Source of the DNA: Dastarcus helophoroides
Taxonomy: Eukaryota; Arthropoda; Insecta; Coleoptera; Bothrideridae
DNA: 64,000 bases
NCBI GenBank assembly: GCA_028583605.1
Contig: CM053331.1
Span: 36,603,283-36,667,282, forward strand
Direction of reading: 5' to 3'
Of this stretch, positions 24,601 through 36,600 are shown in pieces. How positions within the stretch are numbered: the first letter of the stretch is position 1; each line of letters opens with the position of its first letter. Position numbers and translations under genes: made by a program. Below the pieces are notes generated by a model that had not been told where the DNA came from, searched no databases, and saw only the letters and a list, made by a program, of their open reading frames with translations.

Positions 24601-27600
24601 TGAAGGTGTCGTTTAAAGACAGTTTCAATGTGGCACGATTTGTAACTATTGTTGTGGAGGTTGAAACGAACTCGTCTGAAAGATTTATTGGTTGTGAAAT
24701 TGCTACAGCTCGTAAAACCAGTGAATTTATTACGGAACATTTTTGGGAAGGGTGATGATGGGACTCTGCATGCAAATAACGATTAGTATGGATGGGTTTT
24801 CGATAAACGGAATGAGATAAGCGACCGTTTGGTAAACGGATGACCAGTACGTCAAGAAAAGAAAGAGAACCGTTGTTTCCGATTTCCATAGTGAAACTAA
24901 TGGAAGAATGTAAGCTGTTTAGGTGTTCCAAAAATAAATTTAGTGAATCCTTGCCAATGTGATCATACAATAAATATGTCATCTACATAACGAAGCCAAA
25001 CCTTGGGTTTTAAATCCGCAGTTTCCAACGAAGTGTTTTCAAAAGTTTCCATGAAGATATTTACTACGACTGAATATAATGGGCAACCCATTGGGATGCC
25101 GGAAACTTGTTTATGGAAGCTGCCATTGAAAGAAAACTAAGTCGATGTGAGGCACATTTCAGTTAAATCAGCTAGAGAATCTGCATTCTCTTTGCCTGAA
25201 AGTAATTGACAGATTATCGTCATGGAGTCGGAAACTGGAACATTAGTGAATAGTAAAGTGACGTCTAAACTTACAAGTATGTCGTTGGGGTCTAGGGTTA
25301 ATTCAGACAACAATTCGACAAAGTGTTTAGATTTTAGGACGTATGATGATGTGTTTCCAGTATATGACTTGAGGATGTTAGATAAATATTTCGAGACATT
25401 GTAGGTAGGTGAATTTAACGTGTTGACAATGCACCTAAATCCTTTTAGGTCAAAGAACTACTAAAATCCAAACCACCTCGTCTTTATGGTCTCTTCAAAA
25501 TTCACAAACCCAATATTCCTGTATTGGGTTTGTGAATTTTGGGGAGACCATAAAGACGAGGTGGTTTGGATTTTAGTAGTTCTTTGACACAGTCCAATCC
25601 CGGAAGAAGTATATCCTGTATTGACTCTGGCCGTGGAAGCCTTCGTTATCAAACCACATTCTTACTTGTTCTGTTTGAGATTTCCCATTTGAAGAGAAAA
25701 GAATTTTTCTTAAGAAAAGTTTATTATTATAATTACATTATTATATTATTATCATTACTTTAAAAATCATAGGCAAAATTCACCCATATCCATAATTGCT
25801 TTGGTTGAAAGAGAGTTTTGGACATATTTGAATTTTATGCTAACAAAAACTAAAAATTCATTCATCCACTTTTAGATGAATAAAAAAATGGATGCAGCTT
25901 ATGCAAATTGTTACTTACGTTCCTTAAAAACTTCAACAGGAATTCCGCCAGATTCACAACTGCATGAAGAAGCACAGGAGCTGGAAGATTCTCTTTCCAA
26001 AGCATCTAAAAATCATCAAATAGAGATATGTGTTTTATTGTTCGTTGACTTTCAACAATTTGGTTTTTTTGCTGCTCTAATAATCAAAGAGGAATGAAAT
26101 TTCGCTGAATTATTGCTGTGCTGTTTAATAACAATGAATCTGACAGAGCTGTTTATGTACCCCAACCATATTGGATAACCAAACACTAGAACAGGGCTGG
26201 GGAACTACTCGAATTTAATAAAATTAAAAAAAACTATAATTTGAAGAATAAATTATGTTTTAGAGCAAGAAACACTGCCTCTTGTTTGCATTTCATTTGT
26301 TTCGTTAACTGTCTTCTTTTGAGTTCATTCTTACCTGGTTTAGCACTACCAACCGAAGGTTGCTTGTCATGTGGAACTATGAATAAGGAGTAGATTAAAT
26401 CGCTTAATAAATTAATGTTGCAGTTTTTACCTTGGACTGCTACCTCCGCAGTATCACACTGACAAGCCTCAGACTTAATCGACATACTCTTGGTTGCAGA
26501 CTTCGATTTTGTTTTAGACGAAACTAAAAAATAAATTGGTAGTCCATTCACAGGTTTTAAGTAATTATTAAACAAATTTTAGGACGGGTAGTCACCGGTA
26601 GCATTCACTTGCAACAGTTCGAAAACGAGTGTTACATCAGTGAATACATGTGCTAGCATTACACATACTTTGTAACAAAACCATTTCGAACATTGCAGTG
26701 GGAACGCTGAGTAAGTAAGTTACTGAGTGAAAAAGTTACATACGGACGTTCGGCTGTAAGTTACATCCGAAAGTTCGACTGTAACGTTCGTTACATCGCC
26801 CAGTAGATGCTCAAAAAGGAGCATTCACCTGGGGCACCTCTTTATTCGAAGACGATTCGATACACGTTGCACGTTACAGACGAATGCTCTTCGGTCTGTT
26901 CCTGATACGTATCAAACAAACTATTGAAAGAAAAGCAGTTACAAAATCTAACATTCACTGGTAAGTAGAAAGTAGTGGTAGAGAGTAGAAAGACCTAGAA
27001 TAACATTGTAATGTAATGCTTGATATCGAACCAGATTTTTTTTTTTATTACTATGGGGTCGATCATCCCTGCAGCACTGAAGCTATCGCTTATTGTGCCC
27101 CCCACGATCACCTCATAATAGGCCCGTTCTTTTGAAAAATTCCAGAACCTCCTTTATGGGTATCTTCACTATTGTCTTTGGTTTGGAATTTCTATCCCTT
27201 ACCAGAGCCGGACATTCGCTTAATATATGTAAAGGAGTCTCTTTTTCCTCTCCACATATTCTACAAGTAGAATTTTCTTTTACGCAAATTGTTGTAAGAT
27301 GTTTCATCAGGGCACAATGTCCCGTAAATAGTCCAACTGTCCACCTGAGCTGATTTTTGCTTAACTGTAATAGTTCTCTGGCTCTCTTTTCTGATGGTCC
27401 GTCAATGAATTACCGCGATTACCTCAGATCGTTGACACCCCTCCAGTGAGTGCTGTGTTCTTTTCTTAGGAGTTCCTTTATTACCTCTCTTGCCGCTTTG
27501 TAGGCAAGCGGACAAACAGACTCCGGCCCTACTAGAGGAAACTCGGCTCCCCTTTTGGCTAGAAGGTCTGCTCTTTCATTTCCCTCAATTCCTCGATGGG

Positions 27601-30600
27601 CCTCAACCCATCGTATAACTGTATTGTGCTGTACCAAGTTTTTTAGCTTATCAACACAATCTTTGACCGTACTAGAGCTTATTTCATAAGCTTTCGGCGC
27701 TTTTAATGTTGCTTGGCTGTCGCTGTAGATCACGATTCTCTTATTTTTATAAGGTCTCTTGATCATTGCTTCAGCGCAGGCTGTAATTGCAGTAACTTCT
27801 GCCTGATATACGGTTGCCAAAGATCACAGGTTTATGTAAAATGCATTCCCTAGTTCTTTGCTGGTTATTCCCGCACCAGTACTTATCTTTGTTTTGGATC
27901 CATCTGTGAACCAGATTGATCCATTCTCTCTTTTTGGTTCTACTAACTGAACTCCCTTTTCCGGTATTACTACCCGGTAGGGTCTGTGAAAGAAATGCTC
28001 TTTGTTCTGTCCGATGGCATACTTAGCGTATGGTTTGCACAGATCCGCTTGATTATTTCTGTATGGGATGTTGATCTAGAGGATTCCATTTCATACCCGT
28101 TTGTTTTTAGCCTGTAGGCTGCTGATAGGGCCTCCGCCTCCACTACCAGATGAAGTGGAAGCATACCTAGCAGTGCTTCCATTGCTGCACTGGGCGTTTT
28201 TTGCATCGCCCCTATTATTCCAAAGCAAGCTAACCTTTGTACTTTGCTTAGTCTGATAACATTTTCCTTTTTTCTGGCTTTATTCCACCAGATTAAAGAA
28301 CCGTATGTAACTATGGGTACTACAACCTTGGAATATATCCAATGGACCATCGCTGGTCTGAGTCCCCATTGTTTTTCTACTGCCTCTACAGGCCCATAGG
28401 CAGTAACTTTTTCCACGTTAGCACCGTAGCTAAGTTTGGTATCTAAGGTAAGTCCCAAATATTTAACTTCCTTACTCAGCGGAATTTCTTGTCCTAAACT
28501 AGGCCTCTTTAAGTCATTAAGATTCCTTTTTTTAGTGCATGCGACTATCGTGGTTTTCGCAGGGTTCACTGTTAGTCCCTCTGCTGAACACCACCTTTCT
28601 GTAATATTTAGTGCCCGTTGCATTAATGCTGATACGTGCCCTGGAAATTTACCTCTAATTAATAAGGTTAGATCGTCTGCGCATCCTTGCGCATAAAATC
28701 CTTCGTTCTAGTATCCTTAGCAGATCATCCACCACAAGACTCCACAGAAGTGGTGACAATACCCCACCCCGCGGACAGCCCCGGGCTGCAGATACCGTTA
28801 TCAACATGTTGCCTAGTGATGTTATTCTCCTGTTTTGGAGCATAAAGTCTATCCAGCGAGTTACCTCCGGATTGACTCCATGCCTTTCTACAGCTCTTTT
28901 GATAGATGCGTATGACGTATTGTCAAACGCACCTTCAATGTCTAAGAAGGCTCCCAAGGCAATTTCCAAGCTTAAGAGGGCTTCCTCGATCCTGCGTGTG
29001 AGTTCATGCAGGCTCAGGTCGTAAGATTTACCTGCTTGGTAGGCGTATTGATGTCGATGCAAGGGGAAACACCTCATCGCATCGTCTCTAATATACCTAT
29101 CGGCAAGCTTTTCCATTGTCTTGAGCATGAATGATGTCAAGCTGATTGGCCTGAAAGACTTTGCCTGGGCGTACGAATTTTGCCCTGGTTTGAGTATAAA
29201 AGCCACTCTCGTCTTTCTCCAGCCAGAATTAGTTACAAATGAATGCTCGAGGCGAATACCCTTTACATGCTTCAAAAAAAGACCAATTAATTAAACTATA
29301 TGTGTAGAATTTTCATTTTTTTTACAGAAATATTGTAGACAAATAAAAAATAAAAGCCATTAAAATATTAAATAAGATCAACTTACTGCTTCCAGTTTTT
29401 GATGGAGGATGTATTTCCGTTTCCTCAGGACATGAGCACGAGCTAGATGAAGTCTCAATTTTGGGAGGTTTATCTAGAACAGCAGCTTTGTTAACTTACA
29501 ATTTTCTTAAATACGAAATAGAATGCAAAGCTATGGATGGGACAAATGATTGAAACTAAACTGTGAAATTAAAAACAATAAGCAATTCCATCAAGACTTA
29601 GATCAGACACATCGTTTATAGCACGATAAAATTAATGAAACTTGACTCGAAAATACATTCACATATAGCCCCGACATTGCACCGTCAGATTACTGTTTAT
29701 TTCAAAATTTTGTAAACTCTTTGAATGGTAAATTATTTACTTTTTTAAGGACAATTCACTGGCCAAGTCTACACCAGATACGATACGAGATAGCATGACC
29801 TGATGAGGTCAGTATAAAGTATAAATAAAAATAAAGTATTGTTACAGGCTATCGGTTTGAATTGATTAGCACATTGAATAATACCCACTTTATTATTAAA
29901 CTTAACTCGGATCACTACAACTGAACAATAACTCACTTATGTACTTCTAACTACTAACTCACTAACTACACTGACTCTAACTGACTTACTCCAGGGAAAG
30001 CTGACCGCCTTATATAGTTTTGGCTTCCGGGTTCTACAAAAATTACGCAGAAAAGGCTTATCGTTTGCCGAAATTTCTGGAACGCTTATCTGCCGTTTGT
30101 TTCGTTATCGCGGCCGCTTTTCTCTTATCAGATCTTTCTAGAAACTTTTCCTACGCACTAAATTCTATTCTATCTATTTACCATATATGTAATACTTCTA
30201 TATGGCGTGTTGTGTATGATCACCAGTGCAAATGATTTTGTTCAAATGATGAGATGAAAGTATACGTCTGTCTCTTTGGAGTACAAGCATTCATTCAATT
30301 ATAGCGGGAACAGGTGACAAGATGGGCGGGAACACTAATAAATGAATGACAACAAAGATAACTGACGCGAAACGAGATTGGTTAATAAATTCTGTGCTCC
30401 ATAAAGACAAACATATATATCCATCGCGTTTTTTGAACACAATCGAAGGTACAAAACATGCCATATAGAAGTATTACATATATGCTATTTACATTGCGTT
30501 ACAGTATTATAACAAAATGAAGGTATAAAATTTGAATTAGTAATTGTGTAGTTGTAAGGAACTCTTTAAAAATATTTGATAATGGGAAGCGGGCGCCATA

Positions 30601-33600
30601 AGAGCAGATAAGAGCTATAAACGTTTCCGCAAGCGATAACGAAGATTCGTTCTAGAAACCGGAACGGGACCTATAAATGCGCGGTCGGCTTTTCCTCAGT
30701 CAGTTAATTATTCAGATGGTCAGATAGTTAGATATTTTTATTTTTTTGGTGAAACGGACTGGTCCTTGGTTATCTTCAAAAATTGAAGTACAAATCTTGT
30801 CCCCTGAAACAAAGAAAGATTCAGTATCTCTCTCGAGGCCATTGAAATCCAAAAATTCCCCAAAAACATCAACAGAGACGACGGTTACATGCTTTTCTCC
30901 ATCTGGAAACCAACCATCGAAAATCTTCGGGAGTGATCGCGCAGACGAATGGTATATAAAGTTTCTTTTCTCTTAAAAGAGTTTCGCCTCTGGTATGGTG
31001 GACATACTGAGTTACCGTGCTCTTCTGTCTAAACTTTCTTATCCTTTGTACCAATTTTCAATTCAGAAGAATTTCGCCTCTGGTATGGTTGACATGCTGA
31101 GTTACCGTGCTCTGATGTTTTGAAATTGGGCTTTTCATGCTTTCATTTTTGCATATTCCTTTATATTTCCCTTTTTATTTATTGTTTCTTTTCTTTGTTC
31201 CTGAAGAAGCCCCCTACGATGGTAGGCGAACACTTTTAGTAGTTCTTTGACACGGTCCAATCCCAGAAAAAGTATATCCTGCACTGACTTTGGCCGTGGA
31301 AGCCTTATTATCAAACCACATTCTTACTTGTTCTGTTTGAGATTTTCCATTTGAAGAGGAAAGACATTTTTTAAAAGAAGTTTATTATTATAATTTCATT
31401 ATTATATTATTATTATTACTTTACAAATCATACGCAAAATCCACTCACATCAATAATTGCTTCGGTTGAAGATGATTGCTTGGCTGTCGAAACGCGTTAG
31501 AGCAACTTTTGTTATGTTTCTTAATCTTTCTTGATTTTAGAGGACAAGATTTGTATTTGAATTTTAGATAGATAGTCTGATAAGTAGATCATAATCGTAG
31601 TGTTCCGAAATAAGTTGGAAATAAAATGTTTACAATTCACGAAGTTTTAATTTTCGAACCGATAACACGCAACAGTATAATTGATATATTACTTTGATAT
31701 GTCACGTACTCATTCTCATCTGTTTGTTCTGGAGAACTGGGGCAGTTTTTGTCAACAAAGTAAAGACATTGTTACAAAATATCGTTAATTTACTTTAGTA
31801 AAAAAATTTTACCTATAAAAGGTTCTCCAATGATGCTGCATTCACAACTTTTGGTGGCACTAATAGCGCTAGGAACTGGCGATTTCATTTTAGCTGAAAC
31901 CGAAAAATAAATATATGTTCTAGTTACTAATCCTGACCCAACAAATGTTTTAATTTTGTTGTTAATCGAAAGCAAGCTTCATTTTAAATTTCCCCAGCCA
32001 CTGCTTTCGAAATGTTATTATTCTGAAGCAGACGAGTGCAAACTATGTTGAATTTACTTATCAATTTCAGTGATTTATTTTAGATGTCTTACCTTCACCT
32101 TTCGAAGGTGGTGCTGGTTCAGCTGGATTTGATTCTCCTTCGACACATTCGCAAGAATCGGTCTCATAGCAAGGTTTTCCTATCAAAAAACAACAAAATA
32201 AGTTTAAGTTACAGTTTTATTGGACTATGCATATCAACTTTTTTCATCAAAATAAAAACCAATGTCATGCTGTGTCAATTCTTTGAAATGCGTTGTTTAC
32301 AAGTTTGGCTTTTCCATGCGATGATGGTCCTGATAGACAGGGATTGTGTTCAGTACCCCGGCATCACAACGGAGCTACACACCATCAACACTACGCCACG
32401 TGTTTTTATCTCATATTCGTTCATGGGGATACGGCTCGCTATTTTCATGCTGCTAGATCGCTTTTAGAACGCCTGTGTTTCTATTTTTTTTCTGTTTCTT
32501 TTTTTTTGGGGGTAACATAGAGGATCTTGGAATCTGGAGGTTTAGCTGGATGACCCCAAGTCGTTTAGGAATATCGTTCTACAGCAGTTTATTATCATGG
32601 CAGTTTATTATCATGGCGATTTACTATCATGGTGATTTATTATCATGGGACACAACCCTTGTATAACGTGTATTACATTCTATCACCATTAAATGGATTT
32701 CCAAGTCGCCACATTTACTTTCTTCCTATTTTAAAACTTTATCTTTGGGAAAATTTGTAGTAACATAAGAAAATCCGAGAGATGCATCCATTTAATGACT
32801 TTTTTTCGTGGTGTCTTCATACCACGAAAAAAATCATCAAAATAAATACAATAAACAACACGCTTCAAAGAAGACAACAAGAATCTAGTGCGGATCAGAT
32901 TAAATACAATCAGCATGTATTTTGCTTCTTCTATTGTATTTTGTATGATCTACACCAAGTGTCTTTTTTTTTAATTGTTACCTTCTTCGGTTTTCTCGAC
33001 TATAGGAGGAGCAGGTTCTGCAGGATTCGAAGAAGCGTCAATCGAGCACTGACAGGAAGCATTCGATGTAATAGTATGCTTACTTGTCACAACTGAAACA
33101 TTTGTTATTGTACTAGGTTTGTGGTGCGTTTACACTAGACACTTTATTCCGTACATTTCTCTCTGACATAAAATATATTCTCTTTCTAACGTAAATGTCA
33201 ACTATCCTGACAGAAGCTATCTCCTCCCAGCTATGCAGATAAGTCTCTGATAACTTCTCTCAGAATAGTTGACACATATGTCAGAGAGAAATGTACGGAA
33301 TAAAACGTCTAATCTAAATGCACCCTTAGACCAGCAAATATCGAAAAAAGAGTTATGTTTCTATCCTAATAAGTTTCATTGAATTTAGTTAATCAGTATT
33401 ATCAAGGAGATAAATGTCATAAATATATCTGTGTTGTTCGGAAAGTAATTTCGTTTTTTCCCAACAGAGGACTCAATTGTATTTTTTCACAACCACCTTC
33501 ACACTTAAGCCGAATAATCATATGTATTTTGACAGCTGACAGTAGGGATGTCGATTCCTTTTTAAAATAATCGATTTTTGAATCGATTCGAATCATGAGC

Positions 33601-36600
33601 AAAAGTATCGATTCCCGATAAAGAGATGTAGAAAGGGCATTCATTTATAAAAATATATTTAGAAATATGAAATTTAAATTGGAAATTACGATAGTAAAGT
33701 GGAAATTTCTACTTTATTTTCCAAATTTCGACTTTATTTTCCAAATTTCGACTTTATTTTCCCAATTTCGACTTTATTTTCCAAATTTCGACTTTATTTT
33801 CCAAATTTCGGCTTTATTTTCCAAATTTCGACTTTTTTTAAGGAAATTTCATAGATAAAGTCAAAATTTCGGCTTCAATCTCAAAATTTTAACTTTTTTT
33901 CACGAAATTTCAAGATAAGTCGACATTTCTTATTCTCTGGTTAAGTTAGGCAGATGACAGTTAAGCCCCAACAACCCTTAGAATATAAGACTATATCCTA
34001 AGTACCAACCCTTTTACAATTTAATATTGACACTTAGCAATAGGGTACATTCAGTAAATTCAATTTTTTATTACCCAAAATTTCGACTTTTTTCAAGGTT
34101 AAAGTAGAATTTTCAAAAAAATTCGAAATTCCTAGTTCAAATTCCAGATTTTACAAAAACCTAAAAAGGCATCAATTAAAAAAAATTATATTTTGAAATT
34201 TCGACATTTTACAAAGGCGTAAAAAGGACATTGATTTAAAACAAAATATTTTTAGAGATTTCGACTTTTTTCTTGAAATTTCGATTTTTTTCGAAATTTC
34301 GACTTTAATCTCGAAATTTCGGATTTAAACTCGAAGGCTTTAAAAGCAAAATTTAGACCTTACACTCAAAATTTGGACTTTTTTCTCTAAAATTCGACTT
34401 TTTTGTTGAAATTTCTACGTTTTTCCTAAAATTCCGAGATTAATCTCACAATTTCGATTTTAATCTCGGAATTTCGACTTTAATATCGAATTTTCGGATT
34501 TAAACTCGAAGGCTTTACACCCGAAATTTAGAATTTACACTCAAAATTTCGACTTTTTTCTCGAAAATTCGACTTTTTTTATTGAAATTTCTACTTTTTT
34601 CCTAAAATTCCGAGATTTATCTCAAAATTTCGATTTCAATCTCGGAATTTCGACTTTAATATCGAATTTTTTCTTCAAATTTTGCCAATAAGTCGCTCTA
34701 TAATAAGCACACTCTATGGTTAAATTAGGTAGACGACAGTTACGTTCTACCACTCCTCTTTCCCAACAATCTTGACAGCTGGTAGTAGGGTGTCGACCAA
34801 TAATTGCTATGTTTAAATAGCAAATTTTGCTCTTTTTTTTAGAAATTTCGAGATTAAAATCAAAATTTAAGAAAAAAGTCAAAATTTCGAGTTTTAAATC
34901 GAAATTCCGTGATTAAAATTAAAATTTCGAGACAAAGGTTGAAATTTGAAAAAAACAAACGAAATTTCGTAACAAAGGTCGAAATTTCAAAAAAAAAAAG
35001 TCAAAATTTTGAGAAAACAAGTCGAAACTTGAGAAAAAAGTCGAAACTTCGAGAAAAAAGTCGAAACTTCAAGAAAAAAGACGTAATATCGTGCTTAAAA
35101 TCGAAGTTTAAGAAAAAAGTCGACATTTCTAAAAATAACATTTTTTTTAATCGATGTCCTTTTTACGCCTTTGTGAGATTTCGAATAAGTTAAAATTTTC
35201 AGAACAAAGTCGAAATAATTTCCAGAAAAAAATTAATTTTGAGAAAAAAGTCGAAATTTAAGATGGAGGTCGAAATTTTGAGAAAAAAAGTCTAAGTGTT
35301 GAATTTAAAGTTAAAATTTTGAAAATAAAGTCGAAATTTGAGAAAAAAATAGAGATTTCGAGAAAAAAGTCGAAATTTCGAGAAAAAAAATCGAAATTTG
35401 CGAGAAAAGTCGAAATTTCGAGAAAAAAAGTCGAAATTTCGATATTAAGGTTAAAAGTGAGTTCAAAGTCAAATTTGGCGAAAAATTTCGAAATTTCGAT
35501 GTAAAGGTCAAAATTTCGAGAAAAAAATCGAAATTTGAGAAACAAAAAGCGAAGTTTCGAGAAAAATTTCGAAATTTCGAGAAAAAATCTAAATTTGAAA
35601 AAAAAAATAAATATTTGGAGAAAAAAGTCGAAATTTTGAGAAAAAAGTCAAAATTTGAAAAAAAAGTCGAAATTTCGAGATAAAAGTCGAAATTTTGAGC
35701 TTAAAATCGAAATTTGAGAAAAAAAGTCGAAATTTCTAAAAATAAGTCGAAATCTCTAAAAATAATATTTTTTTAAATCGATTTCCTTTCTGCGCCTTTG
35801 TAACATTTCAAAAAAGTTTAGATTTCCAGAAAAAAAGTCGAAATGTCCAGAAAAAAGTCGAAATTTTGAGAAAAGGGTCAACATTTGAGAAAAAAAAATC
35901 AGAACTCGAATAAAAGTTTGAGAAAAGAGTCTAAATTTTTAAAATAACATTTGTTTTAATCGATGTCCTTTCTACACCTTAGCAAGATTTTGTTAAATTT
36001 CGATTTAAAAATTGAAATTTCTACTTTTTTCTAGAAATTTTGACTCTAAATTCCAAATTTCGACTTTTTTTCCAAATTTTGATATTAAAGTTGAAATTTT
36101 GACTTTAATCTCGGGATTTAGAGGACGAAAAGTCAACATTCCGAGATAATTTTTTTTCAAATTAATGTTCTTTCTACCCTCTTGTGATTTTTACTTTAAA
36201 AAAGGTAAATAAACTTTTTTCAAATTTTGTAGTGTATTTATTAATATGTAAAAGTTTTTAAGACCGGTAACAGGTAATAAAATAACGTAAAGTAATTTTT
36301 GTGAATATATGGTAATTTTAACTGCATATGTACAGTCGGGATTCTGGATTCGCTGTGGGTTGCCTAAAGTTTAGGACAGCACTTAGACCACCCTTTCCGG
36401 GCCCATTGTGCTATCCCCGTGATTGAGGTGTCCTTGGTCATTCATTCAGCCACCCAACCTTGTTGAGAAACTGAAGAACGTCCCTTGGATGCGCCTCTCT
36501 CAAACTGGCCACACTAGGCCAGAAGTCCCCCAGCGTGGATCCTCTGATTGATGCTAGTGTCGGGCAGTGACACATCACGTGCTCGACACTCTCATCTTCT

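Larger units (their letters stand above)
23124..25640 (-). mobile_element. Penelope-like retroelement, rearranged and inactive
   Basis: Terminal blocks ggatatacttcttccggaat (23130, minus sense) and the inverse (ending about 25620) flank a minus-strand reverse transcriptase plus GIY-YIG-type endonuclease pseudogene. Nine 90-bp tandem repeats (23281-24060) lie in the 3' region. Inverted terminal blocks are common in Penelope-like elements. A foldback at 25450-25585 breaks the RT. Fragments of the same family occur at 30826-31330 and 56010-56460. Confidence 0.85.

Noticed and set aside
26580..27034. gttaca-rich stretch as an LTR
   Set aside because: No TG..CA ends, poly-A signal or target duplication could be found.
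29796..29815. cctgatgaggtcag resembling a hammerhead CTGATGA core
   Set aside because: No GAAA element with a suitable stem follows; it is a short palindrome by chance.
33379..35545. Charged or Phe-rich frames on both strands
   Set aside because: Translations of the gtcgaaatttcg-type degenerate repeats inside a hAT.
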